A stretch of DNA of 23,975 bases from an uncultured Chlorobiaceae bacterium (GTDB taxonomy: Bacteria > Bacteroidota > Chlorobiia > Chlorobiales > Chlorobiaceae). The notes beneath the pieces are model-generated. The model saw only the letters and a list, made by a program, of their open reading frames with translations, ran no database searches and had not been told where the DNA came from. Within the stretch, counting starts at the first letter, position 1. The number at the start of each line of letters is the position of its first letter. Shown in pieces: positions 1 through 6,890 of this stretch. The position numbers and the translations under genes are program-made. The stretch is from assembly GCA_903874585.1 (NCBI GenBank), contig CAIQSY010000224.1:1-23975 (forward strand), read 5' to 3'.

Positions 1-1
1 A

Positions 2-97
2 GGTGATATCAATCGTTTCGTCACTTTTAATATCGCTGTTTTTCAAGTCGTTTCAGACCTTTTTCATTTTTTTACCGGACGCTACTGGAATCAATAA
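2..97 (+). CDS. possible C-terminal end of an upstream plus-strand gene
   Basis: The second forward frame is open from the window edge to a TAA at 95-97. It gives about 31 residues ending in FHFFTGRYWNQ, an aromatic-rich, protein-like tail. The third frame is also open over this stretch, and a 31-codon opening is not rare by chance, so this is only a possibility. If real, the gene would converge on the RelE/ParE-like toxin gene with a few bases of overlap. No family is recognised. Confidence 0.2.
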   Translation, partial: GDINRFVTFNIAVFQVVSDLFHFFTGRYWNQ

Positions 98-390
98 TAG
101 TCATCCTCCCGCTGATGACGAACGGCAAGAATGGTTATGATAGCTTGATCCTCGATTTCAAAGAGGGCGACATAACCCGATCTTCCGAAAGAAATGAGGA
201 GTTCCCGAAGCAGTGGATTTTCCGGGACAGCTTTTCGACAACTGAAAGGAAACTCCCTTAAAAAGTCAATCCCTCTCGAAATTGCATCGAGAGCCTCTTC
301 AGCCACCTTCAGGTCTTTTTCAAGAAGAAATGCATAAAGCCGAACCAGATCCTCTTTGGCTTCAAGGGTAAAGCGAACGGTGAATTTCAC
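91..390 (-). CDS. RelE/ParE-family toxin of a type II toxin-antitoxin module
   Basis: This 99-residue protein is the usual size for the RelE/ParE superfamily, whose members either cleave mRNA on the ribosome or poison gyrase. Visible hallmarks are an N-terminal strand (KFTVRFTLEAKEDL), two helices (about residues 14-45), then the LRELLISFGRSGYVALFEI strand region and the C-terminal ITILAVRHQREDDYY, typical of the family. The start is GTG at 388-390, and the gene overlaps the upstream antitoxin by four bases (GTGA), so the two should be translationally coupled. Gene order is antitoxin then toxin. Sequence alone does not separate a RelE-type RNase from a ParE-type gyrase poison. The family call is firm; the target is unknown. 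Confidence 0.85.
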   Translation of the reverse strand: MKFTVRFTLEAKEDLVRLYAFLLEKDLKVAEEALDAISRGIDFLREFPFSCRKAVPENPLLRELLISFGRSGYVALFEIEDQAIITILAVRHQREDDYY

Positions 391-656
391 GACCTGTTCT
401 TTTTGGCTTTGGAGAGCATTTCCTGAAGCTGCTCAACGATAAAGTCAGCATTCTCGTACTCTCCGATGCTACGGGCACGCTCCCCCGAAAAAAGCCCTCG
501 CGTAATGAATTCCTTCTGGCTGATCCTGCGGTCAATGTTCGCCCGGATAGATGACTCAATAAATGAAGAGAGGGTTTCTCCATGTTGTAAAACCTGTTCG
601 GCGGAATTGCGAAGCTCAGGTTCAACCCGAAGCGATGGTAATGATGCGCTTTTCAT
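387..656 (-). CDS. ribbon-helix-helix antitoxin (YlcI/YnfO-like) paired with the RelE/ParE toxin
   Basis: This is an 89-residue protein starting MKSASLPSLRVEPELR. A short beta strand followed by two helices (about residues 4-45) is the layout of a MetJ/Arc-type DNA-binding antitoxin. The region after residue 50 (GLFSGERARS, then ADFIVEQLQEML) would be the toxin-wrapping tail. The frame extends upstream to 740, but those 28 residues look non-coding, and the chosen ATG (654-656) aligns with how such antitoxins normally begin. The stop overlaps the toxin GTG. By family knowledge the antitoxin neutralises the toxin and represses its own promoter, which should lie in the 235-bp gap shared with the divergent peroxidase gene. 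The resemblance to YlcI/YnfO proteins is from memory. Confidence 0.75.
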   Translation of the reverse strand: MKSASLPSLRVEPELRNSAEQVLQHGETLSSFIESSIRANIDRRISQKEFITRGLFSGERARSIGEYENADFIVEQLQEMLSKAKKNRS

Positions 657-824
657 ACGTCTTGTTATAATGATGTAGGCATGGCAAATGCAACACAATA
701 TACTACTGCCTGACCGGAAATCTGCAAACGCTTCAACCATCCTGCTGCATCAAGCACGAAAGGCAAGAGATCAATTCGCTGGCCGTTTTACTCACATGTC
801 TCAATGTTCTCTTACCATTTCAAT

Positions 825-855
825 AACTACAAATATTGTGCGATATTTGTTAGTT
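825..855. promoter_or_regulatory. candidate operator: inverted repeat upstream of the di-heme peroxidase
   Basis: ACAAATAT (829-836) and ATATTTGT (843-850) form a perfect 8-bp inverted repeat around a 6-bp centre. Allowing one bulged base, the arms extend to 12 and 13 nt (825-836 and 843-855). The site ends about 37 bp before the peroxidase ATG, in the gap between divergent transcripts. It is AT-rich with no T tract, so it looks more like a dimeric regulator site than a terminator. The regulator is unknown, and I could not match it confidently to an Fnr, Fur or PerR consensus. Confidence 0.4.
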
Positions 856-891
856 TTAAACCCTTCATTCACCGTTAAACGAACATTGATT

Positions 892-1953
892 ATGAAACTG
901 CACACACTTCTTATTGGTCTTGTCGCTGTAGGTGTTCTCACGTCTTGTTCAAAAAAACCCGAGCCTAAAGTGACACCGGTACCAGCTCCAGTACAGCCAG
1001 CCGCTCCCGTGCTTCAACCACGCACTGGTGAGCCTGTTCAACCTGTTACAGCTCAAGCAGTTAAAGATGCTGCAATGGTCGAACTGGGTAAAAAACTTTT
1101 TTTTGATCCTCGCCTCTCAAAGTCAGGCTTTATCTCCTGCAACTCTTGCCACAACCTCAGCATGGGTGGCAGCGACAACCTGAAAAGCTCTATCGGGCAT
1201 AAATGGCATCAAGGACCAATCAACTCTCCAACCGTCCTGAACTCATCAATGAATCTGGCACAATTCTGGGATGGGCGCGCAAAAGACCTCAAAGAGCAAG
1301 CAGGCGGACCAATCAGCAATCCTGGCGAAATGTCGTTTACGCACGAACTTGCTGTTGGTATGTTACAATCAATTCCTGGCTATGTCGAAGAGTTCAAAAA
1401 AGTCTTTAAATCGGAAACCATTGATATCGACCAGGTAACGTCAGCCATTGCAGCGTTTGAGGAGACACTGGTAACACCTAATGCAAAATTTGATAAATGG
1501 TTACAAGGTGATGATAATGCTCTTACCAAAGAGGAGCTTGCTGGCTATGAATTATTTAAAAGCAGCGGCTGCACAGCGTGCCATAATGGTGTCGCATTAG
1601 GAGGCAACTCATTCCAGAAAATGGGAGCCGTAGAGCCATACAAATCGAAGAATCCAGCCGTTGGGCGTTTCGCAGTCACAAAGGATAATGCCGATCGCTT
1701 CAAGTTCAAGGTGCCAACATTGCGCAACGTTGAACTCACCTATCCTTATTTCCATGATGGAGCTGCCCCAACACTCTCAAAAGCAGTTGAAATTATGGGT
1801 CAAATTCAGTTAGGAAAAACCTTTACGCCAGAAGAGAACGCCAATATTGTCGCCTTCCTGAAAACCTTGACTGGTGATCAACCAAAATTTGAATTACCAC
1901 AACTTCCACCATCATCCGATACCACACCGGCTCCACAACCATTCGGTAAGTAA
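892..1953 (+). CDS. di-heme cytochrome c peroxidase, lipoprotein (CcpA/MauG family)
   Basis: Reduces hydrogen peroxide to water in the periplasm using electrons from small cytochromes (family knowledge). The frame is open from 688, but the true start is the ATG at 892: it opens a lipoprotein signal peptide (MKLHTLLIGLVAVGVLTSC, lipobox LTSC with Cys19). A proline-rich linker (about 20-55) tethers the catalytic part. Two heme-binding motifs are present: CNSCH (83-87) and CTACH (227-231). The C-terminal block with TLRNVELTYPYFHDG and EIMGQIQLG is the family's signature region. Total length is 353 residues, normal for the family plus the linker. It is monocistronic: a hairpin follows the stop, an inverted repeat precedes the start, and the neighbours are divergent and convergent. 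Which MauG/CcpA subgroup it belongs to is not resolvable here. Confidence 0.93.
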   Translation: MKLHTLLIGLVAVGVLTSCSKKPEPKVTPVPAPVQPAAPVLQPRTGEPVQPVTAQAVKDAAMVELGKKLFFDPRLSKSGFISCNSCHNLSMGGSDNLKSSIGHKWHQGPINSPTVLNSSMNLAQFWDGRAKDLKEQAGGPISNPGEMSFTHELAVGMLQSIPGYVEEFKKVFKSETIDIDQVTSAIAAFEETLVTPNAKFDKWLQGDDNALTKEELAGYELFKSSGCTACHNGVALGGNSFQKMGAVEPYKSKNPAVGRFAVTKDNADRFKFKVPTLRNVELTYPYFHDGAAPTLSKAVEIMGQIQLGKTFTPEENANIVAFLKTLTGDQPKFELPQLPPSSDTTPAPQPFGK

Positions 1954-1979
1954 CAGTATCAGAACAACCTATCAGTTTC

Positions 1980-2010
1980 AGGAGAGAGCGCTGTCAAAAA
2001 GCTCTCTCCT
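1980..2010. terminator. hairpin between the convergent peroxidase and transglutaminase genes
   Basis: AGGAGAGAGC (1980-1989) and GCTCTCTCCT (2001-2010) form a perfect 10-bp stem with an 11-nt loop, 26 bp after the peroxidase stop. The plus-strand side has no long T tract, so it may be a weak or bidirectional terminator, or mainly a 3'-end stabiliser. Its position between two convergent genes supports an end-of-transcript role. Confidence 0.5.
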
Positions 2011-2093
2011 ATCTTAACCTTGATTACTCCTGATTTTCCTGATTGCTTGATTTCCTTTCTCAACTTTTCATATCGCATAATCAAGGTTCACAA

Positions 2094-2912
2094 CTACTCC
2101 ATGGCGCTTACTCGTACCGACACGCTGAGTTTCTCTTTCGCGTTGCCTTTAAAAGTGCCACGGACGGGCGGAACATCGCTGTAGTCGCGACCTGAGCCGA
2201 TTTTGATATAGCGGTCATCCACAAAGATTGTTTTATGCGTGGGATCCATGCCAATCCAGCCCTGCTCTCTGCCACAATAGACTTCGCACCATGCGTGGCT
2301 CGCTTCGTCACGTCCGTCGGGGGTGCTGCCTCCGTAGAGATAGCCGCTGACGTAACGGGCAGGCACGTTCAGATAGCGACATGCCGCAAGCAGAATATGG
2401 GCAAAATCCTGGCAGACACCACGTCCGAGCGCCATTACAACGGTGCTTGTGCTGTGGACGTCGGTAATGCCGGGTTCATAGACAAAGGAGTCGTTGATAT
2501 GGCGGCAGATAGTTTCGGCAAGAGTGAAGTTATCGGTACCAGCAGCAAATTGTGCGGTAAAGTCGCGAATTGCCTGATCGAAATGCACATAGCGGCTCTG
2601 GCATAAAAAATCCATCAGAAAAATATCCTCATCATCACCAGAAGCCGATCTCCCTTCGCCAGTTTCAACCACGGAGGTTGCCGTAATATTAACTCGCTTG
2701 TGGCTCTGGAGAAGGTTGAAGTGGTTCACCGTGTTACCGTAAAAATCGGTGTACTCAAAAAGTGTTGCTGGCGGATCAACCTGGAGCTTGAAACTGGCAC
2801 AGCGTTGCGGCGCTAAGGGCGAATTGTCGGGGTGAAGCCGTACTTCAGTCGCTGTTTCATAAATCGGATTATCGTATTCAAACAGTGTCGAGTGTTCAAC
2901 TTTAAGAATCAT
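2094..2912 (-). CDS. transglutaminase-like cysteine peptidase of the ATP-grasp/alpha-E cluster
   Basis: This 272-residue protein has an N-terminal bacterial transglutaminase beta domain (about 1-85) and a papain-like transglutaminase core (about 130-235). The catalytic triad is visible: Cys167 in GRGVCQDFAH, His206 in ASHAWCEVY and Asp223 in GWIGMDPTH. No signal peptide is seen, so it is probably cytoplasmic. It is the last gene of a minus-strand operon, 22 bp after the alpha-E gene, in the order ATP-grasp, alpha-E, transglutaminase that recurs in many bacteria. In such clusters the enzyme is predicted to hydrolyse or transfer amide bonds in a peptide made by the ATP-grasp partner; this is comparative-genomic prediction, not demonstrated chemistry. 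Start ATG at 2910-2912 fits the family N-terminus (MILKVEHSTLFEY). Confidence 0.9.
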   Translation of the reverse strand: MILKVEHSTLFEYDNPIYETATEVRLHPDNSPLAPQRCASFKLQVDPPATLFEYTDFYGNTVNHFNLLQSHKRVNITATSVVETGEGRSASGDDEDIFLMDFLCQSRYVHFDQAIRDFTAQFAAGTDNFTLAETICRHINDSFVYEPGITDVHSTSTVVMALGRGVCQDFAHILLAACRYLNVPARYVSGYLYGGSTPDGRDEASHAWCEVYCGREQGWIGMDPTHKTIFVDDRYIKIGSGRDYSDVPPVRGTFKGNAKEKLSVSVRVSAME

Positions 2913-2934
2913 GCTGATAACAGTTTACGTCAAT

Positions 2935-4008
2935 TTATTGCTGCTGCTGCTGTTGTTGTGCCTGGCTCCAGTTTGGTCGCCCTCCGGCAACGCCGGTAAA
3001 GGGCAGCGCTTCGTCACTCGAGTCTGATTCAATCTCCGGCGTGTGGTAAGCAAAATAGGTCAAATGTACCTGCGCACCTACTTTAATCAGTCGCTGTTCA
3101 AGATCCTCCAGATAATCGTGCAACCCTTTGTCGTGAATATCTTCAACGGTGGTGTAGCTCAATTCAGCCTCAAGCTTTCCGATAAGCCGATCGGCATTGT
3201 TAACATAGCGGTGGCGTGAGCTGCCCGATATGCGCCACAAGGCATCTTCCGCCGCACAGACCGAGAAGTTAATGCTTCGCGGAAATGAGCGATCAAGAAT
3301 GAGAAAACGCAAAATGTTATCGGGATCGATTTTTGAGAGATAGACTTTGCGAAACGCCTCCAGCGCACTGCAACTTTTCAGCACTGCCATCCACTGAATA
3401 ATATCCTCCGAACCAGCCACAATCTCCGCCTGATGGTGCGCTTCGGAAAGCAGCATGTGGTACTTTACGTCAATCAACCGCGCAATATTATCCGTTCGCT
3501 CAAGATACTTGGCAATCTGGATAAAATCCCACCCCTCATTGTGCGAAAAAGTGTTATCAGTAATGCCCTGAAAAAGGTGCGAGGCATTCTTTATCTCCTT
3601 ATAAAACATGTAGGGATCGTTATGCACAACCTGCGGTGTAACGCTCTGCAATGAGTGATAGAGGTTATTGACCTGCTCCCACATTTCGCTTGAAATGCTC
3701 TCAATAATGCTCCGCGCATTCTCCCGCGCCAAGCTGATGCTGGAGATAATGGAGTTTGGATTGCTCTTGTTGAACACCAGATAATCGGTAACACTCTCCG
3801 CTGAGTAGCTCTCGTACAAGCTATTGAAGCGCTCTTTATCGCTGGTAACGAGAATCAGGGCAATCCAGTAATTGGGATTATCCACATGGGTAATTTTGTT
3901 GAGGTCGAGCAGCAGGTTGAAATTGACATCAAGGAACCTTGCGGTATTCTCTGCCCGCTCAAAATATCGGCTCATCCAAAAAAGTGATTCAGCAACACGA
4001 CTTAACAT
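2935..4008 (-). CDS. alpha-E domain protein with an oligoglutamine C-terminus
   Basis: This 357-residue, almost wholly helical protein belongs to the alpha-E (DUF403) family, whose biochemical role is unknown and which is nearly always encoded beside a circularly permuted ATP-grasp protein. The start is placed at the ATG 4006-4008 because family members begin MLSRVAESLFWMSRYFERAENTARF; the frame extends to a GTG at 4048-4050, two bases after the ATP-grasp stop, so a 371-residue form is possible. Conserved-looking blocks include the N-terminal FERAENTARFLDV and a second YLERTDNIARLIDVKYH about 180 residues later, suggesting an internal duplication. Unusually, the protein ends in SQA followed by seven Gln encoded by a CAA/CAG run at 2938-2958. 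It is the middle gene of the operon, 22 bp before the transglutaminase gene. Confidence 0.88.
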   Translation of the reverse strand: MLSRVAESLFWMSRYFERAENTARFLDVNFNLLLDLNKITHVDNPNYWIALILVTSDKERFNSLYESYSAESVTDYLVFNKSNPNSIISSISLARENARSIIESISSEMWEQVNNLYHSLQSVTPQVVHNDPYMFYKEIKNASHLFQGITDNTFSHNEGWDFIQIAKYLERTDNIARLIDVKYHMLLSEAHHQAEIVAGSEDIIQWMAVLKSCSALEAFRKVYLSKIDPDNILRFLILDRSFPRSINFSVCAAEDALWRISGSSRHRYVNNADRLIGKLEAELSYTTVEDIHDKGLHDYLEDLEQRLIKVGAQVHLTYFAYHTPEIESDSSDEALPFTGVAGGRPNWSQAQQQQQQQ

Positions 4009-4052
4009 GATAATAATAGAATTGTATTGAGAAATGCCATGCGAAAGCACCG

Positions 4053-5510
4053 TTATTCATCAACAACCCACGTATCTTTACTGCCGCCACCTTGCGATGA
4101 GTTCACCACAAGTGAACCGCGCTTAAGGGCAACTCTTGTAAGACCGCCGGGAACAATGGTGATGTTGTTTCCATAAAGAACATAGGGACGAAGATCAATA
4201 TGGCATCCCCACAGCTCCGTGTCGTGGAAAAAGCTTGGATGGCGTGAGAGCGAAATGGTTGGCTGGGCAATGTAGTTGCGAGGATTTGCCACGAGCATTT
4301 CGGCAAACTGCTCCTGCTGCTCCAGCGTCGATTCCGGACCAATCAACATGCCGTAGCCGCCCGATTCATTCGCGGCTTTTACCACCAGTGAATCGAGGTT
4401 AGCAAGAATATATTTCAAATCGTCAGGATTACTTGCAAGCCACGTCGGCACATTCTCAAGAATCGGATCTTCACCGAGATAATAGTTGATGATTTTCGGC
4501 ACAAAGCTGTAGATCACCTTATCGTCAGCAACGCCGGTACCAATAGCGTTGGCAAGCGTCACGTTCCCTTTACGATACGCGTTCACCAATCCTGCGACAC
4601 CTAATTTCGAGTCGGGACGGAACACCAGCGGATCGAGGTAAGCGTCATCAATTCGGCGATAGATAACATCCACCTGCTCAAGTCCGCGTGTGGTGCGGGT
4701 ATATACTTTGTTATTGTTCACCACCAGGTCTTTGCCTTCGGTCAGCTCCACGCCCATCTGGCGGGCAAGAAAGCTGTGTTCAAAATAAGCGGAGTTGTAA
4801 ATGCCGGGCGTCAACACCACCACATTCGGTTCACGACGGGCACTCTGCCCAATCTCCTGCAATGTACGCAGCAGCTCCTGCGGATAGTTTTCGATCGGGC
4901 GAATTTTGTATTTATCGAACAGCACGGGAAAAGCGCGTTTCATCGCCTGCCGATTCTGCAGCATGTAGGATACGCCACTTGGCGTACGCAAATTATCTTC
5001 AAGCACCAGATACTTTCCGTTGTGGTCGCGGATAATATCACTGCCGGTAACATGAATATAAATGCCAAGTGGAGGATTTATTCCCACAAATTCACGCCGG
5101 AAGTGCTGGCTGCCAAGAATAAGTTCAGCCGGAATAACCTTATCCTTGAGAATTTTCTGGCTATGATAAATATCCTTCAAAAACTCGTTAAGCGCTGTTA
5201 TGCGCTGTGTCAGCCCTTTTTCAATGGTCTGCCACTCGTGGGCTGGAACAACACGAGGAATCAGGTCGAAAGGAAAAAGCCGCTCAACCCCTTGCTCTTC
5301 TCCATAAACCGTAAAGGTGATGCCTTGATTACGAAAAAAGATGTTGATAACTTCGCGGCGCGCTTTAATGTCGTCATTTGAGAATTGATCGAAGCGTTGC
5401 AGCATTTTATCGTAATGGGGTCGTGGTGTGCCATCGTGCGCAATAACCTCATCAAAAAAACGGGCTGTATCAGCCTCATAACAATCAAAGAAGCTACTCA
5501 TAGTAGTCAT
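4053..5510 (-). CDS. circularly permuted ATP-grasp protein (DUF404/DUF407 type)
   Basis: This 485-residue predicted amide-forming ligase belongs to the circularly permuted ATP-grasp class. Visible blocks are RNQGITFTVYG (about 60-70), the YLVLEDNLRTPSGVSYML metal/nucleotide region (about 167-184), EQVDVIYRRIDDAYLDPL in the middle, NAIGTGVADDK, and a glycine-rich nucleotide-binding stretch LVVKAANESGGYGMLIGP towards the C-terminus. The ligase chemistry (carboxylate activation by ATP, then attack by an amine) is family inference; the substrate is unknown. It is the first gene of the operon with the alpha-E and transglutaminase-like genes. Two in-frame ATGs (5508-5510 and 5499-5501) are possible starts; neither has a clear Shine-Dalgarno sequence. 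The 142 bp upstream are AT-rich and carry a TATATT-like -10 candidate without a convincing -35. Confidence 0.9.
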   Translation of the reverse strand: MTTMSSFFDCYEADTARFFDEVIAHDGTPRPHYDKMLQRFDQFSNDDIKARREVINIFFRNQGITFTVYGEEQGVERLFPFDLIPRVVPAHEWQTIEKGLTQRITALNEFLKDIYHSQKILKDKVIPAELILGSQHFRREFVGINPPLGIYIHVTGSDIIRDHNGKYLVLEDNLRTPSGVSYMLQNRQAMKRAFPVLFDKYKIRPIENYPQELLRTLQEIGQSARREPNVVVLTPGIYNSAYFEHSFLARQMGVELTEGKDLVVNNNKVYTRTTRGLEQVDVIYRRIDDAYLDPLVFRPDSKLGVAGLVNAYRKGNVTLANAIGTGVADDKVIYSFVPKIINYYLGEDPILENVPTWLASNPDDLKYILANLDSLVVKAANESGGYGMLIGPESTLEQQEQFAEMLVANPRNYIAQPTISLSRHPSFFHDTELWGCHIDLRPYVLYGNNITIVPGGLTRVALKRGSLVVNSSQGGGSKDTWVVDE

Positions 5511-5652
5511 ACTTGTTGTTGGTAAAAAACCACTCTTTAAACGGAATAAAACTTAATTTATTTCGGTTATGTGTTAAATATACCTTAATAAATTAAAAAA
5601 GCGAGATAATTCTTACTTTTATGTTAGATTTTTATCCAAAAGCACCGATACC

Positions 5653-5763
5653 TCACCAGGGTATGAACGCGGCTTTTTTTCTGGCTCTTTTCAACATGGA
5701 TGCGTCACTCGCTTCAACAAACTCAGTGACCATCGCTGCGGCATAACTGCTTATCAAGCTCAT
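5653..5763 (-). CDS. possible small protein (36 residues) between the hydrolase and the ATP-grasp operon
   Basis: An ATG at 5761-5763 lies four bases after the hydrolase stop and opens a 36-codon frame ending in TGA at 5653-5655. The product begins MSLISSYAAAMVTEF and ends MLKRARKKAAFIPW: a mildly hydrophobic start, an acidic middle and a basic cluster near the C-terminus. It would be translated from the hydrolase transcript, or from its own, in the direction of the downstream ATP-grasp operon. I recognise no family. A frame this short can occur by chance, and it could also be the remnant of a larger gene. Its tight spacing to the hydrolase is the main argument for it. Confidence 0.3.
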   Translation of the reverse strand: MSLISSYAAAMVTEFVEASDASMLKRARKKAAFIPW

Positions 5764-5767
5764 CACT

Positions 5768-6757
5768 TCAGTTGTTCAGCAGTTTTATCAAAAATGGGTA
5801 AACAAGCTCGGTTTGCTGCTCAGGTTTTGAGGGATCAATCATGTCATGCGGCAGCTTTACTTGGGCAGGAAATTCTATGACTCTAACCTTCGTGTTGTGC
5901 TGCCGCCACACATTAATCATGCTGTAAGCAGACTCGTTATTCACTGCATCATCAAAAGCATTCAACACAACAATCACCTTTTGTGCGGCTGCCGCGTCAC
6001 ATTGTGCATCAGCACGAATGGTAAAACCAAGGCGTAGAATTTCCGTAAGCGCATGATGCGAATATGCAGGATAGCCGTACAGAGGCTTCGCCTTTTCTCG
6101 CTTTGTCGGGTCCCACCACGTAAACGAATCGGGAGCTAATCCATAAAGATTCATAGCGGCACCGGTAAGCGGCGCTGGAATTTTTTTAAAGCCAAATGCC
6201 GGCGCAATGATGACAGCACCATTAAGATCATGGCGATGTTGTGCCGCCCATGCCGTGGTAACACCACCGGCTGAAAGCCCTATCATAAACACTTTATCGC
6301 CAAGACCTTGCGCAATATCAACCGTTGCATCAGCATACCTTGCCAGCTCTTCAGCTTTCAACCTGCCATGCTCACTGGTCATGCGGTTTGCCAGACCGTG
6401 ATGTGGCAGCGGCGCAATCAGCACATTATATCCTTCAGCATACAAACGCTTGCCCAACTCGTGAAACTGGCGCGGGCAACTTGTATAGCCATGCACAAGA
6501 ATAATTGCCCGTTCAGTGGTTTTATTGTGCGTCATAAGCTCAAGTGTACAGAGCGGATTCATTGCCTGCTGCTCCTGCTGGCGAAGTTGCTCGATAAGCT
6601 GCACAGCCTCACGGTAACTCTGCGCCGGTTTCGGATGCGACGGAATTGGCACAATATTCCACGGCGTGAGGATAAAAAAAACGATGGCAAGCAGTGCAGC
6701 AACAAGCGTAAGGAGGCGTAGCCACCATTGGGTTTGTTGCGTCGTTTTTGAGTTCAT
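5768..6757 (-). CDS. membrane-anchored alpha/beta hydrolase (esterase/lipase-like)
   Basis: This 329-residue protein has one N-terminal membrane segment (about 12-32) followed by an alpha/beta hydrolase domain, presumably facing the periplasm. The oxyanion-hole motif HGYTSCPRQF (89-98) and nucleophile elbow GLSAGG (Ser162) are clear. Asp269 or Asp270 (NAFDDAVNN) and His304 (LPHDMIDP) complete a plausible triad. The family includes monoacylglycerol lipases and carboxylesterases, but the substrate cannot be read from sequence. It is transcribed divergently from the epimerase gene across a 133-bp gap with an inverted repeat, and its stop is four bases from a possible small ORF. Whether it belongs functionally with the downstream ATP-grasp operon is open. 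Confidence 0.85.
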   Translation of the reverse strand: MNSKTTQQTQWWLRLLTLVAALLAIVFFILTPWNIVPIPSHPKPAQSYREAVQLIEQLRQQEQQAMNPLCTLELMTHNKTTERAIILVHGYTSCPRQFHELGKRLYAEGYNVLIAPLPHHGLANRMTSEHGRLKAEELARYADATVDIAQGLGDKVFMIGLSAGGVTTAWAAQHRHDLNGAVIIAPAFGFKKIPAPLTGAAMNLYGLAPDSFTWWDPTKREKAKPLYGYPAYSHHALTEILRLGFTIRADAQCDAAAAQKVIVVLNAFDDAVNNESAYSMINVWRQHNTKVRVIEFPAQVKLPHDMIDPSKPEQQTELVYPFLIKLLNN

Positions 6758-6799
6758 GGAGAGATGAAAATGATAATGAATGAAAACAAGCGATGAGTT

Positions 6800-6821
6800 A
6801 AAATAGTATAATCACTATTTT
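6800..6821. promoter_or_regulatory. inverted repeat with an embedded TATAAT in the hydrolase/epimerase divergent gap
   Basis: AAAATAGT (6800-6807) and ACTATTTT (6814-6821) are perfect 8-bp inverted arms around ATAATC. A TATAAT hexamer (6807-6812) spans the centre on the plus strand, and TATACT (6809-6804) reads on the minus strand. A dimeric operator overlapping a divergent promoter would look like this. However, the arms are AT-rich and no regulator gene is adjacent. Confidence 0.3.
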
Positions 6822-6825
6822 TTTC

Positions 6826-6855
6826 TTGTTACAGCAAGCAATTGTTCGTTATTAT
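6826..6855 (+). promoter_or_regulatory. candidate sigma70-like promoter for the epimerase gene
   Basis: TTGTTA (6826-6831) and TATTAT (6850-6855) are separated by 18 bp and lie about 36 bp before the epimerase ATG. They match 4/6 and 5/6 of the TTGACA/TATAAT consensus. The surrounding DNA is AT-rich, so chance matches are easy. No other evidence supports it. Confidence 0.2.
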
Positions 6856-6890
6856 GATACAATTTTTTCATAACCGCTTAATGTAACACC

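Noticed and set aside
688..891. Upstream extension of the peroxidase frame
   Set aside because: The lipoprotein signal peptide begins at 892; the extension would bury it and does not look like protein.
2016..2088. AACCTTGATTA / TAATCAAGGTT inverted repeat of 11 bp with a 51-nt loop
   Set aside because: Perfect, but with such a long loop this size is expected by chance in a 24-kb window. A closer hairpin (1980-2010) already explains the transcript end.
4776..5381. Plus-strand frame of 201 codons inside the ATP-grasp gene
   Set aside because: Antisense shadow of a well-supported gene, with no family features.
5553..5596. TTAATTTATT / AATAAATTAA inverted repeat in the leader of the ATP-grasp operon
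   Set aside because: Made only of A and T in an AT-rich gap, so a chance match is likely.
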